DNA from: Sipunculus nudus
Taxonomy: Eukaryota > Annelida > Sipuncula > Golfingiida > Sipunculidae
DNA: 64,000 nt
Direction: 5' to 3'
Assembly: GCA_026874595.1 (NCBI GenBank)
Contig: CM049320.1
Span: forward strand, 42,108,714 to 42,172,713
The notes beneath the pieces were generated by a model. That model saw nothing but the letters and a program-made list of their open reading frames with translations, made no database searches and had not been told where the DNA came from. A program made the position numbers and the translations under genes. Shown piece by piece: positions 37,201-47,348 of the stretch; the first letter of the stretch is position 1; each line of letters starts with the position of its first letter.

Positions 37201-40200
37201 GGATAGAAGTAAGCGGAGTTCTAAATCCGTTACTTCCGGATGGTAATTAGCGGAGGTCTAAATCCCTTGCTTCAGAATGGAAGTTAGCGGAGGTCTTAAT
37301 CCCTTGTTTCAGGATGGTAGTAAGCCGAGGTTTCAATTCCTTGTTTCAGGATGGAAGTTCGCGAAGGTCTTAATCCCTTACTTCAGGATGGTAGCTTGCG
37401 GGGGTCTAAACCTCTGCGCCAGGATGACGTAATCGGATGTCTAAATCCGTTACTTCAGGATGGTAGTAAGCGGAAGTCAAAATCCCTTGCGTCAATATGG
37501 TAGGTAGCGGAGGTCAAAATCCGTTAATTCCGGTGGTAATAAGCGGAGGTCTAAATCCCTTGCTTTAGGATGTTAGTTAGATGAGATCTAAATCTCTTGC
37601 TTCAGGATAGAAGTTAACGGAGGTCTCTATCCCTTACTTCAGGATAGTAGTTAGTGGGGGTCTTAACCCTTGCTCCAGGATGGAAGTAAGTTCTAAATCC
37701 GTTACTTCCGGATGGTAATTAGCGGAGTTTTAAATCCGTTAATTCCGAATGGTAATTAGCGGAGGTCCTAATCCCTTGCTTTAGAAAGGAAGTAAGCGGA
37801 GGTCTAAATCCGTGACTTCAGGATGGTTGTTAGCGGAGGTCTAAATCCCTTGCTTCAGGATGGTAGTTAGCCGAGGTCTAAATCCTTTGCTTTAGGATAG
37901 AAGTTAACGGAGGTCTAAATCCATTGCTTCAGAATGAAAGTCAGCTGAGGCGAAGGTCCATTATTTTCAGTAAGAAATTTAGGGGAGGCCAATTAGGTCC
38001 ATTACAGAATGGTAGTTGTACAGGTCAAGATCCGTAACATCAGGATGGTATTTAGCAGAGGAGGGTAATTTGAGAATTACAGAATCCCTCACACCATTAA
38101 ATAGTTTGCGGGGACCAAGAACCGATCTAATCACTGCCCCTCATATATTGTGATAAGAAAATCATAATAATTGATACTATGAATATTGCACTGTACAGTG
38201 GTTTATAATGCATGCAATAAAGAAGTTTTTTGACAGGATTTTTGCCTTTGTGTAGTTCATCAAAGTAAGGAACGGGCACATGCATGTCATTTTGAACAAT
38301 TAATGGTGAAATTCACACATGTTAAGGATAAATAATAACATGGATAGGTTAAGTCACAACAGTACGGCAGATATAAACAGGGCTGAGTCACCGGCAGACT
38401 CACCTGTTTTCTATATCTATTACCTATCTCTCACACGTGAGAGCAATGCCCCACATACCTATTCACCTTACAGGGGTCTGTGTTCCCCTAATTAAAGAAC
38501 CATAGTCATCAAATACGACAGGTGGGGGGCGCACTGCTCACAGCCCTAGATCTGTCTGATTGAGACCATACGGCAAGTGGGACCAGCACTGCCACTTGCT
38601 GCCTACCGCCAGACAGAGTCTATTACTAATAACTCAGAAATTCTTAGATGAATAAAGTGAAAAATAACACAGTACCTTAATGCTCTTGGTGAATTTGTCT
38701 ATTCAACAGTATGCGTATCACAGGACCTCTGTTCTCATGCGGTAATAACTACTAATATTTACAAAATATGTATCTTAGGACCAACGTTGTATTGCTGAGT
38801 AACTGTTGATTTTAGCAATAATTGTCCTTCAGGACTGTGTTGTATGTATTACTGTCATGAATAATATGTAATTCTATTAATATGTGTATCTCAGAACCTG
38901 TGTTTTAATGTATTAATAACTGCCAAAATGCAGGTTATACAATTAAGTCTGTTGATTCGCCTGTTTACTGTGGAATGAATGATGTATCTGACACTACTAA
39001 AATATGATCGTCTTGATGGGAGGAGATTTTATACAAAGAATGACTATTTGAATTAATTATAGGGTGAAGATAGCAACAATCCGGGGTTAACTGAGACATG
39101 CGCCATATTTTCAAGTTCTCAGTTTCTGGGCTTGTTCGGTATAATCCCGGTAGGGTGCGCCTGTCACTAATTTTGCTGCTTCTTGTGTAAGAAATGTGAC
39201 CTTTAGCCTAGCTCAGAGAAAGCGACCTTGTAAATATACAAATAAACCGTGATAAAGATTGAAGACGTCTCGGTTTTTATATATATGATGTCTTACTTGT
39301 GTAATATTTCGCATGGTTATTTAAAACTTTTAGTTATTTTCCCAATTATTTCTGCATCAGTTTCTGGTCCACGTCATGTCACAGCCCGACATGATAAAAG
39401 GTCTTAAAAGAGAACACTTTCTTACGTCATTAAAAATATGAATAACGAATTTGACCTAAAAATGTTATCAATATACCCTAGACCACTGTATCCGGTTTAT
39501 TAATCCCCCAAATCTCCCCTGTAAAACCACCACAGCGAAACTTTATGTACTTCCCCTATATATCACTATCGAGACTAAATGGTTCAGGTATTCACGAAGC
39601 CTTCAAGGAATTAAATAACTATGCGAAGCACGGTGAGATTTTTTGCTTCTCCAAGTATGTGTTTATTTTGCTGGATGTGCTGTTTATCGTGCGCTTTATA
39701 ACGCCAGGGCTTGTACCCAGGTCTTCCCAAACCTCTTTGATCCGGTCCAGATGCTTTCATGGCGGAAATGAAGCTAATTTCCCAGCTAGGGTTGCCGGCG
39801 TCAAGGGAGCCCGGGCCCTGCGGGTGGTCGCTACTTACAGGGGAAAACTTCGGTGACGCGATTAAATAGACGTGCCGTGGCCTTGGTTATTGTTCAGTTC
39901 ATTTACATAATTTATCTGACTTGCCGGATAATTCAGGGTTACGTTCAAGAAACAGCAAAAACAAACGTTTCCTTGTATTTCGGTTGTTTGACAGCGTTCA
40001 GTAAATTCTGCCTACATGGGTTAATAACAGCTTAATCTTATTGCAACTACAGTGACACCTCGATAATACACGCACACCTCTTGATCTGCCCAGACACACT
40101 GTTAGGATCATATTATATACACAGTCATGTATCTCTTGTAATTATTACAAGAAAGCATTTTTGGAGCGTTTATAATGACAAACACAAAACAACCACCTCC

Positions 40201-41072
40201 TGAGCAGCAACTCCCGGACGTTTCAAAACATTTTGTCTTTATCTGTCTCAAATTGTTTTGAATTGAACTTGTGAACGCTGGAATTTTTTTTACCCATGTC
40301 CAATACGCTTACCTTGCCTTGCGAAGGCGTAAAGAATACCTTGCTTAATTTGTATATGTTTATTATACTCTAAGGAGTTCCGGATCAACCTGAACCTGAC
40401 GTCAGACCAGTGGGTGAGGACCATTGAGCAGGTTCTCCTCCTCCTTCTCATCCTGGGACGCTGGATGCTGCCTAAAGGGAAGCTGACACACGACCAGCTG
40501 TCTCAGCTGCTCCTCGTCTACATCGGCACCGCCGCCGACATCGTGGAATTCTTCGACGCTTTCAAAGAGGAGGAGGTAAGACCACTCTGCTCTTTATGGT
40601 TTGTGACGTCACAATCTGACCCCCACAATGCACCGCGGCTTCTAAGTACACAGATGGCGTAGGTATAAATGTAGTGAAAGGGTTAATTTCTTTCGTTCAA
40701 GTAAGTAGGATAAGCATTGTTTCAAGGCAAATTGCATAAACAGGGGTATTCTTGTTGCACGGAATAAGTGATATTTTATAAAATCTTTCCTTGAAATGTA
40801 ACAAGTTTTTATTATAAAGTTTGGCATCTGAGATAACTAGTCCCGGCCGTCCATCAGTGAGAAACAAGAAAAGGTTTGTTTTGAGTGAAATGACCTCTGG
40901 CGAAAGGGTGGATCAAGACCACACCAAAAACAAAATAGATCTACTTTTTCGCCGCTCCCGTGATTTGCTTTTAATTTTGACCATAATCTTTTGAATTTTG
41001 TTATTGTCTGCCCCTTACTCGATTGCTAAAAAGAATTCTTAATGCTATAGCAAATGGATTTATTTTGTGTTG

Positions 41073-41141
<69 letters not shown>

Positions 41142-42916
41142 CTCTGAAGAAAAACAACACTGTTAATTCACAACAGACTGTTTCACGGGATGCGAACCGA
41201 TCATCAGGTGAATGTGGTTAGAAATTTATATATATATATGCTTCATTTCAATATTTGAAGTTTTGTATTTTTCCTGGCAAGCTGGGCTAAATTCCGCGTT
41301 TTCTGTCTCGATCGATATTGAAAAATTAAAATAAAAATCGCTCGCTCACACAGAGGACGGGGAACACATTTTGTTTGTTTGACATAATATATACAAAGGC
41401 ATTCGCAGACTTCAGTAAAATTAAGGTAGTCACTGGCGAAACCCAAAAAGTAACACTCGTTTGTGGGTGAAAACGAATGTTGGGCACTGTTTTCTCATTA
41501 AGCCTGCATAGCGCTCATCCTGGTTGGAGACCGGCCGCGAAATAATCTGACCGCTTCTCGGATTAGATTCAGAGAATCACGAACTCTCGGCTTTAAGTTC
41601 TTATACTCTGTTCCCCAAGACCACGTCCACGTAAGCCTGTAAAATAAGATTAAAATATCGTGATATATATATATATATACCGTTTTTATTTGTGATTTAT
41701 ATGTGTTTAATACTTCGCATACAAAAATCCGCAGACAGAATAGATTTAAATGACGGGGATTGATATAATGGTCCGCCCCGCTCAAGTGGTCTGACTGACT
41801 CCTCTGACATATAGACCTACATTGATCCACAGATAAATATCACCAGTATATATGGTTGTATAAGTGGACTCTAGCATGATTCAAATTCTGTGAACTCGTT
41901 GTGTGATCTTGTACTTTAATATCCATGATGGTTCTTTGGATTTGTTATAGCAATTCCACAGAGTTATGGCTTTCTTCATACAAAATACTTACCGTTGGTA
42001 TTTTCGTCTCCATACATGAAACTGTCCCACGGCGATCTGAAATTACTTAAAAAAGAGTCTCTCCCCCCCCCCCCCCCCCCCAAAAAAATGAAAATATATT
42101 AAAACGTTTCAAATTTTGAAAACGGAAAATACCCCATGAAATTTTGGCCTATCTGTCTGGGGTATATATTATATATTTAAAAAAAAATAACTGTCAGCAT
42201 ATCGTTATATAATATTTTTTTTATAGTAATGCCTTCTGTCGGAGGAGAATCTCTTTTTTTAATAATGCCTTATTACTTCACGGTTTCATAATGATCAATA
42301 AAAGAAAGACTAATCAATTGGTCACTGATTCCATATTTTTTTCTGTTGCCTCCAGGTTCGCTACAATCGACTGCTGTGCAAGGTGATTTTAGCCATATGG
42401 TCCTGGAGCCTGTTACAGTTCACGATGGTTCTAACAGCAACCAAAGCACGCAAGGACCAGTCGGGTGTCCTATCTCGTCCGAAAAACGACGGACGAAACA
42501 CATGCTGCACGCCAGATGTGTACGGCATCATTATTTCAATATTCATGCAGGACGCGCCATTTTTGACACTGCGTCTGCTTCTCATTTTTAGATACAAAGT
42601 TGTGAGTTACACCAATATGTTCTTTACCTGCAAGAACACCTTGGTGATTTTGTTGTTAATGTACAGACTGATAGTGGTACAGATAGAACGGCGCAAAGAC
42701 AGGGGCAGAAGTCAGGAATACATGCACATGAGCGAAAGCAACAGTGGCGCCAAACTCATGCACGGCTACAGTGAAAACTACGAGAGAATTAGAACTGCCT
42801 ACGCTAACCATTATAAACCGGCACCAACACGACCCGAGCCCGAATACGAAGACATCCCAGTTAATTTTACAATCAAGAAACACATTTCAAATGACAACAT
42901 TAATTCTCTAGCGTGA
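15088..42916 (+). CDS. TMEM26: Transmembrane protein 26 (TMEM26), four coding exons, complete
   Basis: The coding exons join as 15,088-15,278, 31,094-31,259, 40,375-40,575 and 42,356-42,916, giving 1,119 nt and 372 residues, close to the length of vertebrate TMEM26. All introns are GT-AG and the phases agree (2, 0, 0). The protein has about eight hydrophobic segments: residues 7-28, 37-55, 69-85, 139-152, 161-179, 193-212, 241-265 and 273-296. Family-typical stretches include LGRWMLP, DQLSQLLLVYIGTAADI and the FMQDAPFL block. Sequons at Asn99, Asn106 and Asn126 lie between segments 3 and 4. The tail (about 297-372) is polar and Tyr-rich. TMEM26 is a multipass membrane protein of poorly known function; in mammals it is used as a beige-adipocyte surface marker. 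The convergent neighbour is the USP5-like gene. Confidence 0.93.
16215..16282. repeat. (TA)n microsatellite
   Basis: TA tract with a few interruptions (TACATA, TACACGTA). Confidence 0.95.
17040..17310 (-). mobile_element. tRNA-derived SINE-like element, copy 2
   Basis: Read on the - strand from about 17,310: an A-box-like GTCGAGGGGTAAAACG, then a B-box-like GGGCTCGATCCC (near 17,237-17,248), then GCCGGTGGTTTTCTCCGG, then GCCATGGAGAGTGCCGCGA, and an AAAATAAATAAA tail near 17,060-17,090. A/B-box spacing and the A-rich tail fit a tRNA-derived SINE. Its 3' end matches the copy at 11.4 kb. Confidence 0.6.
19391..19459. repeat. Short tandem repeat, ~18-20 bp unit
   Basis: About four copies of TAATATGTAATAATTTG with small changes. 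Confidence 0.9.
25172..25337. mobile_element. MITE, 166 bp, TA target duplication
   Basis: Left end CAGTGGAACTCCGC and right end (reverse-complemented) CAGTAGAACCCCGC. The match continues inward through GACCACC with several mismatches, about 28 bp in total. Flanking dinucleotides are TA at 25,170-25,171 and TA at 25,338-25,339. The inside has several GTGGTC words and no coding capacity. TA duplication with CAGT termini is typical of non-autonomous Tc1/mariner-pogo elements; the assignment is inference. Confidence 0.78.
26440..26690 (-). mobile_element. tRNA-headed SINE, copy A
   Basis: Read on the - strand: a tRNA-like head with the A-box TAGGGGTAGAGCATAGG and an anticodon-loop-like GGATTTTAACCC, then a decayed B-box region GTGAGTTATTTCAC, then CGGTCGGCCCTCACC. 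The body continues to about 26,440. The segment from GAGCATAGGATTTTAACCC through GGGTGAACGC aligns with the element at 41.5-41.66 kb (GAGTATAAGAACTTAAAGCC through GGATGAGCGC). The head looks tRNA-Lys-like, but this is tentative. Confidence 0.6.
27360..27830 (-). mobile_element. Possible retroelement remnant with 49-codon frame
   Basis: On the - strand a frame open between stops (27,673-27,822) encodes 49 residues, including TRTFHHHSICKLKLIEQ and INIGLNRDNGFLTYYKD. The composition is protein-like rather than AT-random. About 300 bp downstream on the same strand is GGCCGAGCACCCGAAAGC (27,360-27,379), a motif I associate with the ends of invertebrate retroelements such as Penelope-like ones. Both links are from memory and weak. 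Confidence 0.3.
30300..31114 (+). repeat. Degenerate T-rich repeat running into TMEM26 exon 2
   Basis: T-rich on the + strand, with recurring TTGTTAC...GTCAGTATT words. The best copies are TTACAGGTTTTGACTTTCAG (30,911), TTACGGGCTTGTCGTCAGTA (31,048) and TTTCAGGTTTTGTCCGTCAG (31,089). The last one is the exon 2 acceptor and exon start. Weaker GCCGTCAG/CCGTCGG matches lie at 30,321 and 30,793. Confidence 0.6.
31094..31259 (+). CDS. TMEM26: TMEM26 coding exon 2
   Basis: The acceptor TTTTGTTTCAG is followed by a G that completes Trp64, then residues 65-119. It encodes membrane segment 3 (FFYLLSVVPAIWFLEL) and the start of a polar loop with sequons N99-T-T and N106-Q-S. It ends at TTATGG before the donor GTGAGTG, in phase 0. 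Confidence 0.93.
31851..31890. repeat. Isolated unit of the 37-bp array
   Basis: AGTTAGCGAAGGTCAAAATC followed by CGTTATTTTAGGATGGAAGT is one complete array unit. It is separated from the main array by the 300-bp SINE at 31,891-32,190, so it marks the true left edge of the array before that insertion. Confidence 0.8.
31891..32190 (-). mobile_element. tRNA-derived SINE inserted in the minisatellite
   Basis: Read on the - strand from 32,190: GTAGGACG, then the A-box TAGCCTAACGGTTAAGCGG (complement of 32,160-32,178), then the B-box GGTACGAACCC (complement of 32,125-32,135) flanked by CCCCG and CGGGG, forming a T-arm. The element continues to an A-rich end (TTTATAAAAAATA) at 31,891. It is bounded by a 13-bp direct repeat TTAGGATGGAAGT at 31,878-31,890 and 32,191-32,203. 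That is the structure of a SINE insertion with target-site duplication. The duplicated site is array sequence, so some of the identity could pre-date the insertion. Confidence 0.75.
32191..37940. repeat. ~5.7-kb minisatellite of ~37-bp units with higher-order structure
   Basis: Units resemble GGATGGTAGTTAGCGGAGGT plus CTAAATCCCTTGCTTCA, about 37 bp each and roughly 150 units. Variant units recur in fixed order: one with GCGGGGGTCTAAACCCC followed by a short GATGACGTAATCGG unit occurs at 33,933, 35,585, 36,062, 36,761 and 37,423. About 400 bp at 33,970-34,370 recur at 37,460-37,860, with no difference seen at an offset of 3,490 bp, and a 192-bp stretch at 36,283 recurs at 36,982 (offset 699 bp). 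The right end decays through diverged units near 37,900-38,060. It lies in TMEM26 intron 2. The open frames inside it are repeat artefacts. Confidence 0.97.
37941..40374 (+). other. TMEM26: Remainder of TMEM26 intron 2, nothing recognised
   Basis: Decayed array units to about 38,060, then AT-rich unique-looking sequence. A GC-richer patch near 39,690-39,850 has an open frame I do not recognise. There is no RNA gene and no clear transposon end. Confidence 0.5.
40375..40575 (+). CDS. TMEM26: TMEM26 coding exon 3
   Basis: Residues 120-186, phase 0 at both ends. The acceptor is TTATACTCTAAG and the donor GAGGAG|GTAAGA. It carries sequon N126-L-T and the most conserved part of the family: LLLILGRWMLP (segment 4) and DQLSQLLLVYIGTAADIVEF (segment 5). 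Its codons are GC-richer than the surrounding introns. Confidence 0.95.
41077..41140. repeat. (TA)n microsatellite flanking ribozyme copy 1
   Basis: About 64 bp of TA that abuts the ribozyme-bearing fragment. A short TA run on its other side (41,226-41,239) completes the flanking pair. Confidence 0.97.
41166..41213 (-). ncRNA. Hammerhead ribozyme, type I, copy 1
   Basis: Read on the - strand: stem I ATTCAC (complement of 41,208-41,213); core CTGATGA (41,201-41,207); stem II region; core GAAA (41,181-41,184); a short stem III in which ACA pairs with TGT around a GTC loop; predicted cleavage after TGTT; then GTGAAT (41,166-41,171), an exact partner of the first strand. All conserved core bases are present. 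Stem II (CGG...CCG) is weak. The homologous fragment runs from about 41,142 to 41,222 and is antisense to TMEM26. Penelope-like elements and retrozymes are known to carry such motifs. Confidence 0.8.
41497..41660 (-). mobile_element. tRNA-headed SINE, copy B
   Basis: On the - strand, GAGTATAAGAACTTAAAGCC, then GAGAGTTCGTG, then (after an extra ~29 bp) GATTATTTCGCGGCCGGTCT and GGATGAGCGC. It aligns block by block with the SINE at 26.44-26.69 kb. This copy is shorter and its B box is interrupted. Confidence 0.5.
42356..42916 (+). CDS. TMEM26: TMEM26 coding exon 4 with stop
   Basis: The acceptor TCTGTTGCCTCCAG is followed by GTT CGC TAC (V187 R Y). It encodes residues 187-372: three hydrophobic segments (about 193-212, 241-265, 273-296), the family block SIFMQDAPFLTLRLLL, and a hydrophilic cytoplasmic-looking tail with YSENY, RTAYANHY and EPEYEDIP. 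The stop is TGA at 42,914-42,916. The tail is less conserved in the family, so its exact end rests on the open frame alone. Confidence 0.95.
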   Translation, partial: VRYNRLLCKVILAIWSWSLLQFTMVLTATKARKDQSGVLSRPKNDGRNTCCTPDVYGIIISIFMQDAPFLTLRLLLIFRYKVVSYTNMFFTCKNTLVILLLMYRLIVVQIERRKDRGRSQEYMHMSESNSGAKLMHGYSENYERIRTAYANHYKPAPTRPEPEYEDIPVNFTIKKHISNDNINSLA

Positions 42917-43088
42917 CGGCGTCTTTTTTGTGGTCAGCAGACGACACCTGAAACCGTTCTGCGTTACCGCAAGGTTTCTGGAAAACGTATTATACCACGT
43001 ATGTTCCAAACAAATTGTTAAATGGTTCAATTTGCCGCAAGGAACGAGTTCGCTGTAACGAACAATGACACTTATCAGGGATTCATGT

Positions 43089-43094
43089 AATAAA
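43089..43094 (+). terminator. TMEM26: Candidate TMEM26 polyadenylation signal
   Basis: First AATAAA after the TMEM26 stop, 173 bases downstream. Positionally plausible; the cleavage site is not verified. Confidence 0.5.
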
Positions 43095-43765
43095 TATCAG
43101 ACACGGCTGGATGCCTAGAGCTGAGAAAAAATATACCCAGGCTGCAATGGAGACAAGTGATTTGCAATCGAATTATGGTACCGACTTACGATTATATGTT
43201 ATCAGAGGAACAAGCAACTGACCAATAGACCGCGAATCTGCCACTGTATGACTTAATGGCAATATGTAGGATCTTGTCTGGATTGTTAATTTTGATGAAT
43301 ATTCAAGGTGTAGCTTAGGACCTACGTAAATCCATAGAGATTATAAAGGAAGCGTACAAAAATTAAAGACAAAGACTAGGGCTACTATATCTGTCAGCAA
43401 TTATAAGTAGACCGTCTTGGGTGGCGGGGAAGGAAATGAAATATTCTAAAAGATTGTTTGAGATTTGTGTAAAATAACATGCGGATATTTTAGAAGTGTT
43501 ATAAACAATTTTAACTTTACTACAGCTTGATATTCCTCTGTCAAAATGCAATGATTACAGAACAGCCTCAGTGGCCTATATATAATTATGACTCATTAGC
43601 CATGTCCTTTCCACACTTTTGGGCTGTATGGTAGGTTGATTGAAATTATTATCGTGTCCTTAGTTTTCTTATTCTTGTGGTCAAGTAAACGAATATTTAT
43701 AGTCCATCACACACAAACACGTATTTGTATATATATATATTTATATATATATATATAATTATAAA

Positions 43766-43788
43766 GCTCTGGTGTACTACCATAGAGC
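43766..43788 (+). repeat. Hairpin resembling the tail of the ribozyme element
   Basis: GCTCTGG, a short loop, then CCATAGAGC. The same hairpin form occurs at 54,655-54,683 downstream of ribozyme copy 2, and both sites sit between TA tracts. It is therefore probably a third, truncated fragment of the same element. Confidence 0.45.
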
Positions 43789-46700
43789 GCCCTAGTAGTT
43801 GTTTATTGCAGGAAACCTGTAGATTAATATATATATATATATATTATAAGCTTATATATTAATAGGTGATAACACCGTGCCATAAGGACGCATAATATGT
43901 AAAGTTCTGCATATAATAGGCTACATATATATTGACCGCCAGATTGCAAAATTTCCAATGGCGCTAAAGGAGGGATCCAACCCAAGAGAACCTATGACAT
44001 AGGTAAAGATTCCAAGATCCGTAAAGGGGGGTTTGGGTTGGTTAAAGCCCGCAAAATAGGTTTGCCACCCTCTACAAAAGGTTGTGGCGGCCAAAAAAGG
44101 AGGGGGGGGGGGGGGCATTTATTGATGGAGGCTGTTATTTGGCACGAGAAGCAAACTGAACTTCATAAAAGTGAAGTGTGAAAAGAACTTAAGAATGAAT
44201 GCAGATCTTACACAGAGTCTTAACAACAAGTTATTACCGGATGAGATGGAATATATCTTTAAAACGAGAAGGTCTTCGGAGGAAGGAAACATGTTACTGT
44301 TGTATGTCGAGTAAAAACCTTGTACCGTATACTCACTGGGCACTTTATTCAGGTGTAAGGAAGGCAATTTTTTATAGTTATGAGGTTTTAGGTATCTGTG
44401 AGAGGTTCCAGGTTATAAAATATTTGTATAACTTATAATATTATTTATATAGAATATTACTGACCTGTGCAAGGTATGCGATTCAGAAACTACTATATAA
44501 TTAGATACGAATTACTCACATGCCCTGTCAAATACTAAGGCGCCTGCCGTTAATATAGCGCCCTCTGGCGGTGGTATTCGGCATCACAAGAATGTTTCGT
44601 TTCGGCTTATGAAACATGTCAGTGGTTGAAGCACATAGTATGTGCCACATTTAAACTGTGTGGACAGTATGGCTATTTATGACAGATATGCGTTTCTGCC
44701 CTGTACAACCGGACATGTACTTCACCAGAATACCACTTGGCAATGCGTGTTCTATGCGGGACGGGTTTTCCATGGACCGAGTTGACACAGGCAGAGTTCG
44801 CTGAAGTTTCTGATAGATGGCACCCCGATTCAGTGTCAAATTCCATAGTATTTATGGAAAAATATGAAAATAACCCCCGTAGGACACTCTTGTTTCGTAA
44901 ACTTTAAGAACAAAACTGGGCATTTCCGAGGCGTGTCAACATGCGAGTCATGTGACCACAATGGAGTGTCACGACCGTTAAATTTAAATCATAGTAAAAA
45001 TTAACACTAATGTATGTTACATGGAGTTAACGATAGACACGCTTTGCTGCCGACGTTGCCGACGGAAGCTGTCTAATATGATAGACCTATCCACCATAGA
45101 GCGTTCTGCAAGCTGTCAAGTGCAGAATTGCAATTCTTAGCTAGTTTTAAAATAGCATCAGGTGAAATGTTTGAAATGTGTAGAATTATATTTTTTATAA
45201 TTCACACCGGAAGCACATTAGTAAATTAGCATTAATTAGATCCAAACAAAAATTACCTAGTATTATCTGTACCGAATATTTAGTTAAAAAAGCATATGCA
45301 TGTTGATTTCTATCTTTTGACAGATAAGGCAAAACAAAGTCATTTTTAACATGCCTATAAATCAATAGGCCTTCCCACGAGCATATGCGCACTGCGCGTA
45401 ACAGTCGTCTGTTGAGTTCACGTGCAGTTCGCCTTCATTGCGGGTTTTCCTGAGTGAACAAGATCCATACCAGAAACACCGAGAATACCCTCATCTTTTA
45501 GGATCTATTTTTACTTGTTATTATTTGAGATATACTAAATGTAAACTTTCTTTATCAAAGTTATGAACCTGGACACATAATATCAATCGTTTCCAACAGA
45601 TGGCGCTAGTGTGGTGGAAAAATGGACAACCATCATATCGTATATGTAAACAAAATATCGATCACACAATTATGATAAATATAAAATAGCATGCGTTATG
45701 TGGTACCCTACATTACCTCGATTTCAGCATGTATTTGTTAAGAACATAAATGCATGTTTGTGGACAGTAAGTCTTCGTGTTGCTGTATACAGACTTTTTC
45801 AGACCCTTTGTTCCAACATTCCTGTTGTGTTCATGGGTACTGCTACATGTGAGTCAGTAAACTACGTGTTGTCCTTAATTAATAAACTACCCCATTCCAG
45901 TTATGTCTCGTGTTTCTTTTTTTTCTAGAGAGACTGTACTGAAAAGCACTCGTTCGCTGTTGTCAGTCGGTATCATAGTTAAATATATGGAGGGACAGCC
46001 ATCGGCTGTAGAGGTTATGATTAAATGGTCAGTTTACGTCCCAAAATTTGACCTACAAACAAAAAATGTATTTATTCCGGCAATATGGAAGGAAGAGTTT
46101 ATCTACAAACAAAACTGATTTTTGTTACAGGTGCCCTTTTTATTGTGTGCGGCGGTCTTGCATGTGTTTCTTTTATTGTGCGCAGGGGTGCTCCATGCGT
46201 TGTTGACATTTGGTTCGTGTGCCACGCGTAGCTCGTGTTGTAGCGGCCTCGCCTGGCCGGATGTTGCAGGCTCGGTTTAATACGGATTGGTTGAACCCTG
46301 GCGTGTAGATACACAGCGTTCTTTGTTCTAGTATGTTCTTTGAGCGTGTTTTTTTATGTTAGGTTCTTTAGAATGTTCGAGAAATGGAAAGTTCTCGGCT
46401 TGAGGTGAAAAGTTATATCATGAGGCTGTGTTTATGAGCCGAGAGAGAGGTGAGAGAATATTCCAGCGTTCACAGAAGCGTGTAAGTCAGTTTGTGGGAC
46501 CTATTCCGATAAGTGCGGCAATTATAGATTTTCTTCTGGATTTGTGACGGATCTTAGATAGTCTTCAGTTTTCTTTCGGGATTGTAACAGGAATTTCACT
46601 TTGGGATTACGGCGGATTGATTTTGCGAAATAACTGGACTGTTTTCTCTGAGAAGATTTATGTGAACTGTTCATCGGAATTATATGCTTTAACGGACTTG

Positions 46701-47065
46701 TTGCTGTGGCAGTGGTGGTATCCAGGTACTGTGCACTTTGTTTATTAGGCTGTGTGATTATATTGATTTGCTGTTATACTGTTGTTGTACTGTGTAATTG
46801 TATTGATTTAGTGTATTATATTGTTAGGGTTGTTTTAAGAATAAATTATAGTTATTTGTTAACAAAAAAACCACTAACTTCTTTATTCGTTTCCCTAGAC
46901 ATTTCACGCTGCCTAGTGTTACAGAATCTGATTTTTTCCCTCCATTATAAAATTTATGTTCATCACGCATACGTGATCTGTTGATATTAGGTTCCGTGAC
47001 ATTTTACACTCAACAGCTTTCTGGACATCTCATTGTAAAGTGAAGACTGCTATGGTGTCAGCCTT

Positions 47066-47348
47066 TATACATGCGTATGTGGAACGTATGCGTACATACG
47101 TATTCGTATGCAGCACTTTTCGATCGCCGAGAATATCAATTAAAATAGCATACGGAACGGACGGGGATATTCCACACTTTGACGGTAGTGTATTAGTGAT
47201 AGGGTATTCCTCTGGCAGATGACTTCTCTACTCAAGAATCTACATACAATAGGCCAGATTTTGCTGCATACGTACCGCATATACGCATACGTATGAATGG
47301 AATCACAGGCGTTCGTTTCCTGGCTGCATTTACGCATACGTACCGCAT
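47066..47348. repeat. CATACGTA-rich inverted repeat
   Basis: The left arm (47,066-47,114) reads ATGCGTATGTGGAACGTATG and later ATACGTATTCGTATGCAGC. The right arm (47,261-47,348) reads GCTGCATACGTACCGCATAT, then ACGCATACGTATG, and repeats ACGCATACGTACCGCATT further on. The arms are mutually complementary in parts and made of repeated self-complementary CATACGTA/TACGTA words. No clean target duplication was found. Confidence 0.6.

Larger units (their letters stand above)
40576..42355 (+). other. TMEM26: TMEM26 intron 3
   Basis: Phase-0 GT-AG intron of 1,780 bp. It contains a TA tract (41,077-41,140), an antisense hammerhead ribozyme (41,166-41,213), an antisense SINE (41,497-41,660), a C-run (42,063-42,081) and no coding sequence. 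Confidence 0.9.

Noticed and set aside
32191-37940. CRISPR-like array of regular repeats
   Set aside because: Units are contiguous with no unique spacers, and the DNA is eukaryotic. It is a minisatellite.
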